64,000 bases of DNA from Lepiota brunneoincarnata (Eukaryota > Basidiomycota > Agaricomycetes > Agaricales > Agaricaceae): the NCBI GenBank assembly GCA_023014365.1, contig JAEBUN010000003.1, positions 806,001-870,000 on the forward strand, given 5' to 3'. Positions 28,201 through 39,400 of this stretch are shown in pieces. The translations under genes and the position numbers were made by a program. The notes below the pieces were generated by a model, which saw only the letters and a program-made list of their open reading frames with translations, did no database searches and was not told the origin of the DNA. Each line of letters opens with the position of its first letter. Position 1 is the stretch's first letter.

Positions 28201-28334
28201 AATGTCTCGAGTACGGATGGTCAGGTTGACATCTGCAAGGCGGATGAATTCCGTGTCTCCAGGAATTAGAGAAGGAACGTACTAGCTGATGATTGAGAGT
28301 GACTGAAGACACCCTGAGGGATATAGGCTGTCAT
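19267..28334 (-). CDS. Giant GTPase / Cys-rich / VWA protein, tandem copy B
   Basis: Paralogue of copy A with the same domain order and exon layout. The start MTAYIPQGVFSHSQS is at 28334, about 50 bp downstream of a TATA-like box. The GTPase P-loop GEQSVGKS (23907-23930) is identical to copy A and is again split by an intron after the first Gly codon base. The propeller-like part (MSSPDGACALLIF, LRAYHWDTFG) differs from copy A at roughly one residue in five. The Cys-rich region keeps its CxxxC and CG pairs. The VWA domain keeps all MIDAS residues, with DRSSS in place of DRSGS, plus GGTNY and LSDGE. The protein ends like copy A in a short RKTRGALMV tail, with TGA instead of TAA. No frameshift or stop was found in the exons I followed. 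Copy B is divergent from the RBR ligase gene. Like copy A, its function is unknown; GTP hydrolysis and metal-dependent ligand binding are predicted from motifs only. Confidence 0.82.
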
Positions 28335-29149
28335 TCTGGACGAGATACCTGGGGAACGGGGGAAGAAAAAAAACTAGAAAGGGTATTTATACTCGGCTCG
28401 GACCGTGCCCAGCGTCGCATTCTGGGTTACACAAACAAACGAAATCGGTTAACTGAATTCCTGATCCAAATATCGCGATTCGCGGTTTCTTGTTTTCAGC
28501 TGATGATAAAACAGTGTCGCTGCATTGTTAATATCGATACCTCTTGAAAGAGCTTAGAATCATGTGGAGGCTAGTAGAGCGCTGGACAAAACGACTTCAA
28601 GGAGTTGGGTGGATGGCAAGCATCCTATTTTTATGGCATTGCCTTTTACGTACACTTTGATTGATCCGCCGTGCACTGCGATAGATCGATCAAGCATGTT
28701 AGCACCCATTTTGCAGGTCACCTATTAAATCCAGAAGAATCAAGAATTTGGTGAAGGGGAATTAGACTATAAGTAATTGCAGAGTAGCTCCTATTTGGTT
28801 GTATGTACAGGTGTTTCAGGTACTGGCTCGGGTAGGTACATGCATATCGAGCTTCGACACGTAGATCTATTGCCCATCCGTCTGCTTGTGTGCATGTACA
28901 AGGTTCTTTGTGTTGGGCACAAGGGTTGGCATTCTGGCCCCGCAGCAAGTGATTCCAGAATGTTCGACGCAGCTAAGAAGCTGCAGGCCAGAAATGAGTC
29001 AAGAATTCCTGAGGAACATCGGTCATTTAAGCTCAGGGATCACTGCGGCTTCATTACATACTTGGATGGCTGCGGATCAGGAAAAAGGGCTTATGTATTG
29101 ACAATGTCAAATGCCTGGCAAATAGCCGCCGCGACTCCCCCTGATACTT
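28335..29149. promoter_or_regulatory. Divergent promoter region of copy B and the RBR gene
   Basis: This 815 bp separates the start codons of copy B (-) and the RBR ligase (+), so it must hold both promoters. Open frames within it have no recognisable similarity. Whether the two genes share control elements cannot be seen. Confidence 0.5.
28384..28391 (-). promoter_or_regulatory. TATA-like box of copy B
   Basis: The minus strand reads TATAAATA here, about 50 bp before the start codon at 28334. Position and sequence fit a TATA box, though the short distance would leave a short leader. No counterpart was noticed at the same place in copy A. Confidence 0.4.
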
Positions 29150-31678
29150 ATGGCACCAAAAGATTCTGCCCCTTACAAGATGGTGACAATCGACAAAAAG
29201 AAAGCGACGACCGTAGTTGTTGACCACGGGGACATCGATAACCTCGATGCTGAGGATCTCCTCGAGAAAATTTGTGACGGCAAACAGGAGATCATCTCTT
29301 TTAAGGGTTCAAGTCAATATGGCGACAGGCTTGGGACCCGCATCAGCGCATCAACCTGTGGTCTTGCCGCGTTGAATTTCGCTCGCATCGCATTCAAGCT
29401 CGAGAATGAGCGGGGTATGCGGGGGCTAGAACTGCTGGCAGAGATATTGTCCCGTCGAACAAGTGAGGTACGCGACCATTGATGCGCGATGATGACATAT
29501 GTGATGATCCTGATTTTGCCGTAATTCACAGGAGATCACCTCCCTCTGCGACTACTGGAAGAGCAGCTCTCACCTTGAGATCGAGGAGCTCTTGAAAGTT
29601 CCCATATTCAAAAATTCATTGTCCTTGCAAAGCTGCACGTACAGCAATGCTTCGAAGCAGCGATTTTTTGACTTGCTCCAGTAAGTCCGTGGCATAAAGG
29701 CATGAGAAGTCTAAATAAAAAAGATAAAAACCTAGGGATATGGTGGACGCGTCACCGGACCGTTCGGTGGTGGCCATTATTACAAGGCCCCCGGAGATTT
29801 TGGCTTGCCTAAGGACTTGCATTGCAGACAGGGAGGTCTACATCATATTCGACTCTCATCCTCGTCCCAGCCATCCAGACGGCCTGGGTTTCATCATTAA
29901 TCCCAGCATCAAAAGCGCCGCTGCCTACCTAAGCGATCTGCTCGCATTTGACGAAACCATTCTCAATGACCCTTCACTTCAGTGGCAGGCTCAGCTCCTT
30001 GGCTATTTTTCCGGGCACATCCTGTTACCTTTGGATGACGAACCTTCTGCGATGGAGACTCTCCTTGACTCCAGTCTGGCCCTCCTGACTGCTTATGCAG
30101 ACGTCGCCAGTGAAAAAAGTCGCAATTCCGACTTGCAACAAAAGATCGAGGAGCTTGAAAAGCAACAGCGGTTCATGGAGGACAGAGTAAGATATCTCGA
30201 ACAGCAGAGACGGGAGGAGCATGATAGATACAGAGAAGCTCTTCGATCAAAGGAGAGGCAATCCGGACTTGACAGATACTTTGGGCAGCGGGTAGACTCA
30301 GATCATCGACGAACCTCGAAAGACTCTGGGTCTCGTTTACCCGCTCGTCAGGCGGGGCCCTCTGAGACTCGGATAGCCTCCTTCGATGTGGCAGACCCAA
30401 ACAGCGGTTGGCAGACTGTTCAAAGGAAGGACAAAGGAAAAGGCCGCGTCGAACATTACCTCAACTATGGCCTTGCACTCACAGGAAAATGGGGACAGAA
30501 TGCTGCGAGTTCTCACAGAGATAGAGTTCAGCCGTCTTCCAGTAAAAGTTCTGAAAAGCCGAATGCTGCGGCATCCATGCCCGGGGGGTTATCGGACGAT
30601 TTTTTAGGGGGTGGCTTTGACCGAGATGCTGCAATGGCTGCAGAGCTGCAACGCAAGTTCGAAGAGGAGGACAGGCAACTCATGGTGCAGGCCCGGGTGC
30701 TCCAACAGATGACTCCACCGGTATTCAAGTGCTCGATTTGTTTCGACGAGTACGCGGAAGATTATATCGCTCGCGTCGACGGTTGTGATCACTCTTTCTG
30801 CAGAGATTGTCTTCGGGATTACACGCGTTCCAAAGTTAATGAACGACGCTTTCCCATCTTCTGCCCCGTCTGCGTTACGGACAAAACAGCGCTCAAGCCC
30901 GGAGGTAAGTTGCGCATCATCTGGTCGCAGATTTGTGGCTCAACCCCCCCATAGCCGTCGATCAAAATACCGTTCAACAGATAGGCATATCCGATGAGGA
31001 CTATCAAATATTTGAGGAGTTGCAGATCACCTCCTTCTGTATACCCCTACACTGCCGTCGGTGGGTTCCAGTACCTATCTTTAACTTCCGAAATCGGGAC
31101 GTTGTACTATATTACAGGTGCGAACACACAATGTTTGTCGACCGGGGAGAACTCCAAGAAGCGAAAATCATTGTTTGTCCTTGGCCGAGATGCCAGAATA
31201 CCTGGTGCAAGGCGTGCCAGCAACAGATTGAGGCTGGGGGTGGGGGACCGAGCCATTCATGCGATGGCACCTCTGAATTACGGCACCTAATGCAACAGCA
31301 AGGGTGGAAGAATTGTCCAGGTGACCACACGAGCTTGCCCCTGGTTTATCTAGGATCTGCTAACTGACAGCGGTATCCAGGGTGCACTACCCCCGTACAG
31401 AAATCGGATGGGTGCAATCATATGACGGTCGGCGCTACCTCTTCTCCGCGTGTTACAGACGTGGTTCTCACTTGGATTTGTTTTTCTAGTGCATTACGCC
31501 AGCTTGCAATTCGTGAGACTCGTGCTCATTTCCTGTGTTGGTGCACCACTGACGAGACGGCTGTAGACACTTCTGCTACGTCGAGGGGGAACTTATTATC
31601 AAAGGCGGGACCCGGCAGGAGATTCAGGCTGCAATTAACGGTCACTACAGGAAATGCAAGCTGTTTGATTATAATTAA
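29150..31678 (+). CDS. RBR-type E3 ubiquitin ligase with N-terminal cysteine-protease-like domain
   Basis: The C-terminal half is a RING1-IBR-RING2 module. RING1 is CSICFDEYAEDYIARVDGC through CPVC. The IBR (LHCRRCEHTMFVDR through CKACQQ, then HSC) forms only after splicing near 31060-31117. RING2 (CPGCTTPVQKSDGCNHMT, then CITPACNSHFCYVEGE) needs two more introns, at about 31425-31491 and 31511-31563. GCNHM holds the expected catalytic Cys. The stop follows KCKLFDYN. The N-terminal 250 residues resemble a papain-like cysteine protease: a Gln-Tyr-Gly-Asp element, then STCGLAAL with a candidate nucleophile, and about 120 residues later FDSHPRPSHPDG, a D-x-H pair. That spacing recalls tegument-type deubiquitinases. 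A coiled coil (EKQQRFMEDRVRYLEQQRRE) and a disordered linker join the halves. The last zinc ligand of RING2 appears to be Glu. It probably both attaches and removes ubiquitin; the second activity is inference. Confidence 0.85.
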
Positions 31679-31831
31679 AAGTAGTTACCCCAGATGTGTA
31701 CCCAATTAGGAAGTAGCGAGTATTGATGCTGCGGAATGGGCTTCCAGATCTGAATATTGCTGTACCTCCCGATGTCTTCGAACTCCTCTCGTCCGCTTAT
31801 ATCCCTCTTTCCTTGAAGTCCTGTTTGCCTC

Positions 31832-34800
31832 ATGAACAGGTGTCCGGATAGACTATTGACTGTGAAGTGCTCGTTCAACGGGAAGCACAAGCGCATCAAC
31901 TTTCAGTCCGCTCGCAATTGTAACTATGACCTACTGCGGCACAAGGTATGTCTGGCCGGAGCTTCCAGGACTTTCACGTAGAGTCAATCGTCCTTAATTA
32001 CTCTAGGTTGACCAGTGCTTTTCCCTCCGCGGCACCTCCTATATCATCTCGTACAAGGACGACGATGGCGAGATAACGAACATCTTTTCGGATGACGACC
32101 TCATCGACGCAGTTTTATACTTCCAGACTGGCGACGACGCCCCTTTATCCTCAGCAGCATCAATCCTATCTGGAAGGAGTTTTAGTCACCGCAAGGTTAC
32201 CATCCGTGTCGATGTCGTCATGGAGGGCCCCAGCCTGTCTGATACCTCGTCTCTCGCCAGTTTCGATGATTTCAAGGGTCGTAACACGAGCCAGCATTCT
32301 TTCTCCATCGTGGCGCCTCCAGCGGAGCCTGAGGATGATACGATCACCGTTAGCTCAAAGGATTTCGGTTCGAATTCGCTGCGCACCACCCCTCCCTCAC
32401 AGCCCAAGAATCCGTTTGATGACGAGAATGGTACAGTCGAGTCCCTGAATCTTCCATAACTCCTCCAACCGATGGGAACCAACCACATCGCCCTCATATC
32501 CCCCAAGGCTCTGGCAGGATACCAGAATATGCATCCGACAGCTTCACGTTTTCGGATGGAAGTCTCCTTTCCGGTGCAATGAACCGCTATCCCGAGAACC
32601 CTTCCGCTGTTTTTGAACGGTTGAAGCTCCGCGATGCTATGAGCGATTCCTCTAGCATCAACCATGATTTGGGAGGGAATACACGTGGGCAGGCTTGGTT
32701 AAGAGACCAGGAAGAACGTGCAATTCGCTCAAAATTGGGCATGTTACCCCAGCCCTCGGAACCGGATGATGCGTCCTTCTCACTCGGAGACGACTTGGGC
32801 GGCGATTTGGCGTTGGAGCGCAGTCATCGAGGGTCTTACTATTATACCTACACCGCCAGCTCTCAAGGGCACGAGGATGGTTCATATCCATTGTATGATG
32901 CCGGAGCCAGTGAAAATGGCATCCCCCCCGAGTTACAACCAAGGCCGTCCTCGATGCATTTGGACTGGCTCGCCTCTCAGCAAGCGAACGTCAGACACGA
33001 GCCTAGGCCATCAGTTTCAATGCCATCCTTGAATACCCACCACTCCGACCCCCTGCCACGACGGGGGGGCCATTCGCTCCACGATCCGTTTGAATTTGAA
33101 CCCAAACCACTTCCATATCTTCCCTTATCGGAACCACCAGAAAACATCCTGACGGATTGTTCTAGCTGCGGTGTTCTACTCGATACTATTCGCTATGTTT
33201 GTTCGACCTGTGGCGAAAAAGAACCCAAACAAAAGCTCACAGCAAGCAAAGGCAAGGGGAGGGAGACCATTGGGAGGGGAGAAGGTTATGATTCGAGTGG
33301 AAATCCATACATTCCTATGAATGTCCTAGGGCACAACTCCCTAACGCACAAGTCCTCTCCAACGATAGTAGGCAGCTCCGAGTCGTTGTCGTGCCTTCAG
33401 CAGCGGCAACAGCAGAGAGCCCTACATAATCTTCCATCTCTGTCATCCTTCCCATCCATCTTTGGGCTGCGGAGACCCTCCGTAGTACCGGGGGCGGCCT
33501 CAATCACACAAACATCTCAGCCCCAAGCGGTCACAGGGTTCGAGTTATGTCCCACTTGCATTGAATCCGCAGGGGTTGATCATGCTATTTTGGCTGTATC
33601 GTCTGGTACCGCCGTCCCCTCGTCACCTGAAGATCCGCAGCAAGCATTGCAATGGCGAAGGGCACCGCCGAAGAAGGGTCATCTACGGCATGCATATCAC
33701 GAAAATCTTTGGGGACTTCGGGGCTGGGAGAATGTTGGTAAGTGTCATCCTCGTGGCCTGATTTGACGATTGTATTTGGAACCTTATCTGCTGCGCAGTC
33801 CAGGAGGAGAGTAGCGTGTCAATATGTTCGACGTGTTCTGCCGTGACATCTATACAGCGCTACAAGTGCGCCGTATGTGAAATAATCAGCCTATGTCGCG
33901 CCTGTTACAGGTTTGTTTTGTTTTCAAGTTCTTGTCCAACATTCACTGAATACAATTTATTTAAACAGCCAAGTACACGATATCCATCCATCACATCCTT
34001 TCATACTGGTTCCGGATAAGCCCAAGAGAACAGCCGGTGCCCCTGATTTTATGCCAGGTCAGAATTTCGACCCCGGAGACGAGCAGTGTAGGTTGTGTAT
34101 AGCCAACGTATTGCGTCTAATTTCTAACATCTGTTCTTACTAGCAATGAAACATCCTGGAGTGCAGTGTTTCCAGTGGGTGACTTATTTTCTTGCATTCT
34201 GATCATATCTCAAGCTGGCCACAAGCTGCATGATGGACATACTGGGCGCTCGGTTCCATTGTGCAGTCTGTCCGGATGTTGACATATGTTCCAACTGTGA
34301 ATCAGCCGGCTTACCCGGCAATTTACACTCCTCCGATGGGGGTCATGACTCGTCACACATATTGATCAAGGTCGGTTTCCTCGGAAAACTCGAATGCAGC
34401 CATTTCACCGGTCACCACAGATTCCTTACCCTTTGGGTGCGGCACAAGTTCGTGCATGAGACCTATGCCCCTGCAAGATACCATGCCTAACATCTGACTT
34501 TAGGTTCAGAATGCCAGTCGTCGGGCCGTCTTCTTATGGAAAGGGAGAGATGCTGCAAGCGTCGGCTACCCTGTTGCAGGATTTCAATCTGATCCAGAGA
34601 TGACCTCGTACGCGAGAACAGTCGTTGGTTCTGGGTCTTCGAGGGACGCAGTGCTTAACTCGCCTGATAGCCATGGATTGTCGTGCAATAGCTGCAGATT
34701 GGTGTGTCCCATTCCCTCGGAGCCCCCCCTCACTAATCTGGTCATCTATAGCCGATCGTTGGCGTTCGTTATCAGTGCGCTCATTGTCCGTCTATACAAA

Positions 34801-35469
34801 CCTCTTTCAATCTTGTCAGTGCCCTCCCTTGATGCCATGCCCAGATGCCGACTAACTTCTTTTTGTTTTTGTCAGTGTATCAACTGTGATGCTCGCTCTC
34901 ATATCATTCACGACCCTATGCATATCTTCTTCAAACTCCCTCGGCCTGTGCAACGGCCGATCGAGTCCACTTTCCCTATCCTGCCTCCTTTGTGAGTTAT
35001 ATGATTGACGAACCAAAACGGCTGGGTTCTCATGTGTGGTTCAGGTATAGGATACCGGCTGGGGCACAGACGCATATGATACATCAGAATGATCCTCGAG
35101 GTGAGTTCAGTTCAGTAGCACATTGGGCACTCCCAGCTGACGATTAGCTAGCATATCTGAAACAGTTAAAGCACGAAAGTGCAGTTTGTGACTGTTGCAT
35201 GGACAGGATACAAGGCGAATGGTTCCATTGCGTGTATTGTGCTCGGGATTTATGCGAAACTTGCGAGTCTTTTGATACTCACGATGAATCTCATTTCTTT
35301 GTGGTCTTCAAGTCTATCATCGACATGCAGATATTCAAGTGAGCTGCGACCTATTCTCCTGCAGATACGTATTCTGACCGTCTTAAATTGCAGGAACTTT
35401 GCCAACCTTGACACTTCTGATTCACGCCAGTCCCCCATTCTTCACTACCCAGTGTATCATTCATCTTGA
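31832..35469 (+). CDS. PB1 domain protein with four ZZ zinc fingers (autophagy-receptor-like)
   Basis: The first two exons encode a PB1 domain: a basic first strand (TVKCSFNGKHKRINF) and an acidic OPCA motif (YKDDDGEITNIFSDDDL), so both interaction faces are present. A long disordered region rich in Ser and Pro follows, with frame changes that an intron at about 32433-32508 explains. Then come ZZ-type zinc fingers: a first Cys set interrupted by a long insert (CSSCGVLLDTIRYVCSTCG), CSTCSAVTSIQRYKCAVC with CRACY, CFHCMMDILGARFHCAVC with CSNC, CNSCRLPIVGVRYQC, and CDCCMDRIQGEWFHCVYC with CETC. The layout resembles NBR1/p62 receptors that link cargo to Atg8, but I see neither the four-tryptophan domain nor a UBA domain, and no clear Atg8-binding motif. 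The protein ends soon after the last finger, at 35469. The start at 31832 is the ATG just before PB1. Confidence 0.78.
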
Positions 35470-35599
35470 ATGGTTAATCCTCGGCTGTTTCCTTGAGTGT
35501 AATAGATTGGGCACTCGGACAATGGCACGTCGAGTAATTGTCATTTCTCGCACTAAAAAGCAATCTACAAGTACACGAAGTCAGCGTGAAGTGTTCCAT

Positions 35600-36227
35600 C
35601 TAGCCTTTCTTGAAGCCTGGGATCAATGTAATCCGCTGAGCAGTAAATGATGAGGAAGATTATCAGCACGTACCAAGACGTCTACGTTCATAAAACAAGT
35701 CGGTCCTGCTTGCCCCCAAGTTAACTATCTTTGGGCACCCATCCCGATCCTTCTCGAGGCGTGTACATTCCGCACAGTAGTATGCATCAGAAATACCTGT
35801 GGAATCGAAAACCATTAATCGGCTATGTGTGCATAAGATTATGAAGAAATTTGCTTACCGGGAGCACCGCAGATGATGCACCGGCCCCCGTAAGTACCGA
35901 AGTTACATTCATCACAGATTCTCACCAGTGTTTCTGGTCGCACATACGAGTCACACACTGGACTGTTGAGAGTATACAAGTTAACAAAAAGTTGCACGTC
36001 AAGATATACGAGGAATTAGGTTACCATTTACCATCACATTTCTCACACAGACGTCCGATAGCTGGGAAAGTGTGCTTGTCAGCAGCTTGGAAAACGGGTT
36101 CGAGGGGCCAGGAACCTACCGATACCAGGTTGACGCCTGCACATGATTAAATCTGAGTGGCAACGTATTAATATACTTGAGCTAATAGGATAGGTGAAGG
36201 TTACCTGCCGGGATGGTGCTTCGACAT
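35600..36227 (-). CDS. PHF5A: PHF5A/Rds3, SF3b subunit of the U2 snRNP
   Basis: A small zinc-knot protein of the SF3b complex, which helps recognise the intron branch point. The spliced product reads [102 protein letters not shown] and ends RRRLGFKKG, about 110 residues, colinear with the nearly invariant eukaryotic protein. It needs five introns. The first is unusual: to keep DLIMC the donor must be GC (CCCG then gcaggt), whereas a canonical GT donor four bases downstream combined with a later acceptor would drop those five residues. The last exon holds only FKKG and the stop. It is tail to tail with the PB1-ZZ gene, about 130 bp apart. Confidence 0.92.
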
Positions 36228-36438
36228 GGTGGGGAGTAGAGAAAGTGAGGGTTGGATGGCAGAGTCACTCAAATAATTTGCTGACTAATCAGCTTGAGAC
36301 CAGTTTTACTGCACTGAAAATGATTTTGATTATGAGTTAAGTCACAAGCGAAAGCTATTGGAAATGGTAACACATGTCCAGTGAAAACAAAGGGAAAACG
36401 CTAAGAAAACTGATGCAAGAAAACAGAGCCGTCGATGA

Positions 36439-39400
36439 TTATGACAAGTGGAAACTACCAACTCCCTCCTGCATTGCAACCATGAGCTTCTCCCGCATGA
36501 TAGCTTTTGAACTGTAATCAGGCAATTTTAGATAGTTAACACAAGTCATCACGCTTGGAAGGTAGTCGTCGGCCTTGAGAGGATGTTCATGCGGTTTCCG
36601 AACAACTGTGAGAGGGGGGTTAAGGCCGCGGAAGCCTACGGCGACGTGAGTAAATCACGATCCTCGGCGAGAAATCTATCTCTTACCACCTATAGGGAGC
36701 TTGGGGCTTCCAGTGATGAACTGTAGATAAGCACGACGAGTAGGTGCGTCATAACTTGACATAATTTCGATGAGATCTCTGATGGCTCGACTCTCAACAT
36801 TGAATCCATGGTCAGCCTTGAGGGCTTCAGACAGAGCTGGTGGATGCCATATCAGCTACGGACGGGCCAATACGGTCAACTCAACGTACTTTCGATGTTC
36901 CAATCTTCTTCGGAATTGCCAAAGAGCATGACCAACTCTTCAGCCGTGAAGATCTTGAGATCGCTGATTGGGAAGACTTTAGAAAAGCCTTCTTTGAACG
37001 CCTTGACCTGAGTTTGAATGCCTTTTCCAAGAACTGCGTCCAGAACATCTCGAATATACTCCTCGACATTGGCGGCGGTCACGGCAATATCCTTCCCGCC
37101 AGGCTAGACAGATCGGTAAGCGCATGAACATGTATGTATACAAAGATCGTACTCGTAGCTCAATATTATAACCAGGAAGAGTGAAGTCGAGAGTGAGGTC
37201 TTCGATGCTGGTAGATTCGATCTTGGCAATTTTACTCAGCAACTGACAACGTTAAAAATTTGATCATCGGCAAGAACAAATTGTAGATACCTTGTCGTGC
37301 TGGGCGTGGGCTTCCTCCACCGCAATATTATTCAGTTTTTCCAGAGAGTTCGCGAGTTCAGTGTCCATGAGCTGAGCCAGTGGTCAGGGTTTTGACTTCA
37401 TCTTGGTCGCGTGTCAAACACTCACCCGAAGGGAAGCAATCGTCAAGGGTACTTCCTCGTCAAGGATTAACTTCAGGAAAATCTTGTTGAACGATAGGTC
37501 GATAATTCGAGAATCGAGCATAGCCTTGGCGACAAATTGACCGACGATACGAAGGATGTGTGTCCTTTTCCTGAGCGAGGATTAGTGCCGAGACCCGAAA
37601 TAAATCTTTGAGCTACTTACTGTCCACCATCTGCGTTAATGTCTTCGGTGCTGAGAGGTGCCGGGTATAGACCACTAGGGTGGCTCACGTAAACACCAGA
37701 ACCGGAAGCATCCGCATCGCGCCAGATCTTCAAATCTTTGCGCACGAACTCCTTGGATACCAACGAATAGAATTCGAGGGTCGGACCAAGCCCAGTACCG
37801 ACTTCCTCAAAGTATTCCACTTCCAATATTGAGGATGATGAACCATAAAGCTCGAATACTTTGACTGCGGACTCTAAGACGTGTTTCCGGGATATCCTAA
37901 CCTTCTGGCGCTGTAAACGACCAAGAAATCCAATGCCATCATCACGTCTGGAACTGTCCTGAGTCCGGGGCTGTTGGCTCTGCCACTTTAGGATCAGGCG
38001 AGCATAACCAAAGGATGTAGATTGAAGGAAATTGTAGCGGGTAGCGAAAGGGAAAAGGAATGGGAAGTGCTGGGGCAGGTCCAGTGCCCAGTCAGGCAGA
38101 CAAGAACTATGATCAAGTCAACAACTGACATAAGAAGATACGAGCATAGGACCACCGACCTAGCCACGATCATGGGTTCCTCTAATTGTCTAGTGAGTTT
38201 GGCGGTGAGTTTGTTGTTGATAAAAGTATTGTCAAGTAGGTTACGCCTGTCCCCTGGGAAGAGCCCGCGTTCCGCCTCGAGTGAATTGAGGTGATAAAGA
38301 ACACGAAGGAGACGTAATATCTTTGCATATGGCACGTCGTCGGGAAGGGACGATAGGCTTGGGGCGATTGAACGGCTACGGCTTCCGTCATCTGAACGGG
38401 CTAGAGAGGCTGAGTTATGTTGAAAACCGATGTGTTCAGGGAACTATACCTTCAGCAGTCGGTTGGGGACCAGGGACCTTTTTGAATTTTACAGTGTAGA
38501 TTCCTTGCCAGATCATACTGGGTGGGAGGGAACCCATCTTCTTGCGCATTTCATGCTGATGGATGGCTCCGTAAATGGTGAGATCCAGTGGCAAAATATG
38601 GTCGTCCATTGAGAACTCTAGATGCCAGTCCGTCGGTTTTGCTTTGAGGGCCGCCGCATAAGATGTCCGAGCACTGCGTGATGATCTTGTGGGTGTTGAT
38701 TGCCCTTCTTTGACTGTTAAACTTGGTGTAGCGACTCGCGTTCCATCAGGAGTCTGAGCCTCGATCCTCGATCCATCTGGGGCCACATCATTAATACAGC
38801 CGAGTAGTGGAAGGCAAAGGAAGGGTCCTCCTACCTTCTATAACGCTGACTGTGACTGTCTTCTCTGCGACTGAAGTGTCCGGATCAACCTCGTCATCAA
38901 AAACCTCAGCATCCACCTCTTCTTCATCAGTGAACTCAGCCGCTAATTCGGATTCGACAAGGGTATCACTCGGCGTTGGATCACTTCGATTTACTCCAGA
39001 AGGTAAAGTAGTAGAAACGATTGCATCCACTGCTGTTGTGTCTTCCTCCTTAGCTTCCCGGGCCTCAGACGCCGATTCGTTGTTTGCTCCCACTTGCTTA
39101 GCCAGCCGCTGACTACGTCTTCGAGTAACAGTTGGACCACTGGAGGACGAAGAAGCATTATTCACACTCGCTGATGGTTCTGTAGGGATCTTCTGGACGG
39201 CTTCTTCTGAGCGCGAAGGACCGGCGAACCCTGATGCCGCCAGAGCAGCAAGCATACCAGACAACCGAGAACCTCCGCCTATCAGGCCTGAGACTCTTGG
39301 TCGCAAATAGTCGTGGAGAGCTTGGAATGTTGCGATAGCATGAATTGAAACAACGATGTTTTGAAGGTTGCGGGGAGTATCCGAGTCCTCATCTGCCACG

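Larger units (their letters stand above)
8023..28334 (-). repeat. Direct tandem duplication, period about 11.24 kb
   Basis: Corresponding points in the two giant genes lie 11,224-11,244 bp apart: the start MTAY at 17110 and 28334, the VWA exons at 8487 and 19729, the stops at 8023 and 19267. Similarity covers the genes but not the spacers: flanks beyond the stops differ, and the 17.4-18.2 kb open frames have no partner upstream of copy B. Identity is uneven along the unit. It is very high, introns included, in about 8035-9900 against 19277-21140 and in about 10785-11235 against 22008-22470, and much lower elsewhere. Confidence 0.9.

Noticed and set aside
31422..31709. Open frame continuing from the RBR exon without splicing
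   Set aside because: Read straight through it destroys RING2. Two short introns restore CITPACNSHFCYV and the conserved tail, so the frame is a read-through of introns and I dropped my first idea that RING2 is broken.
32450..32580. Apparent stop and frameshift in the PB1-ZZ gene
   Set aside because: An intron from about 32433 to 32508 joins the two frames cleanly.
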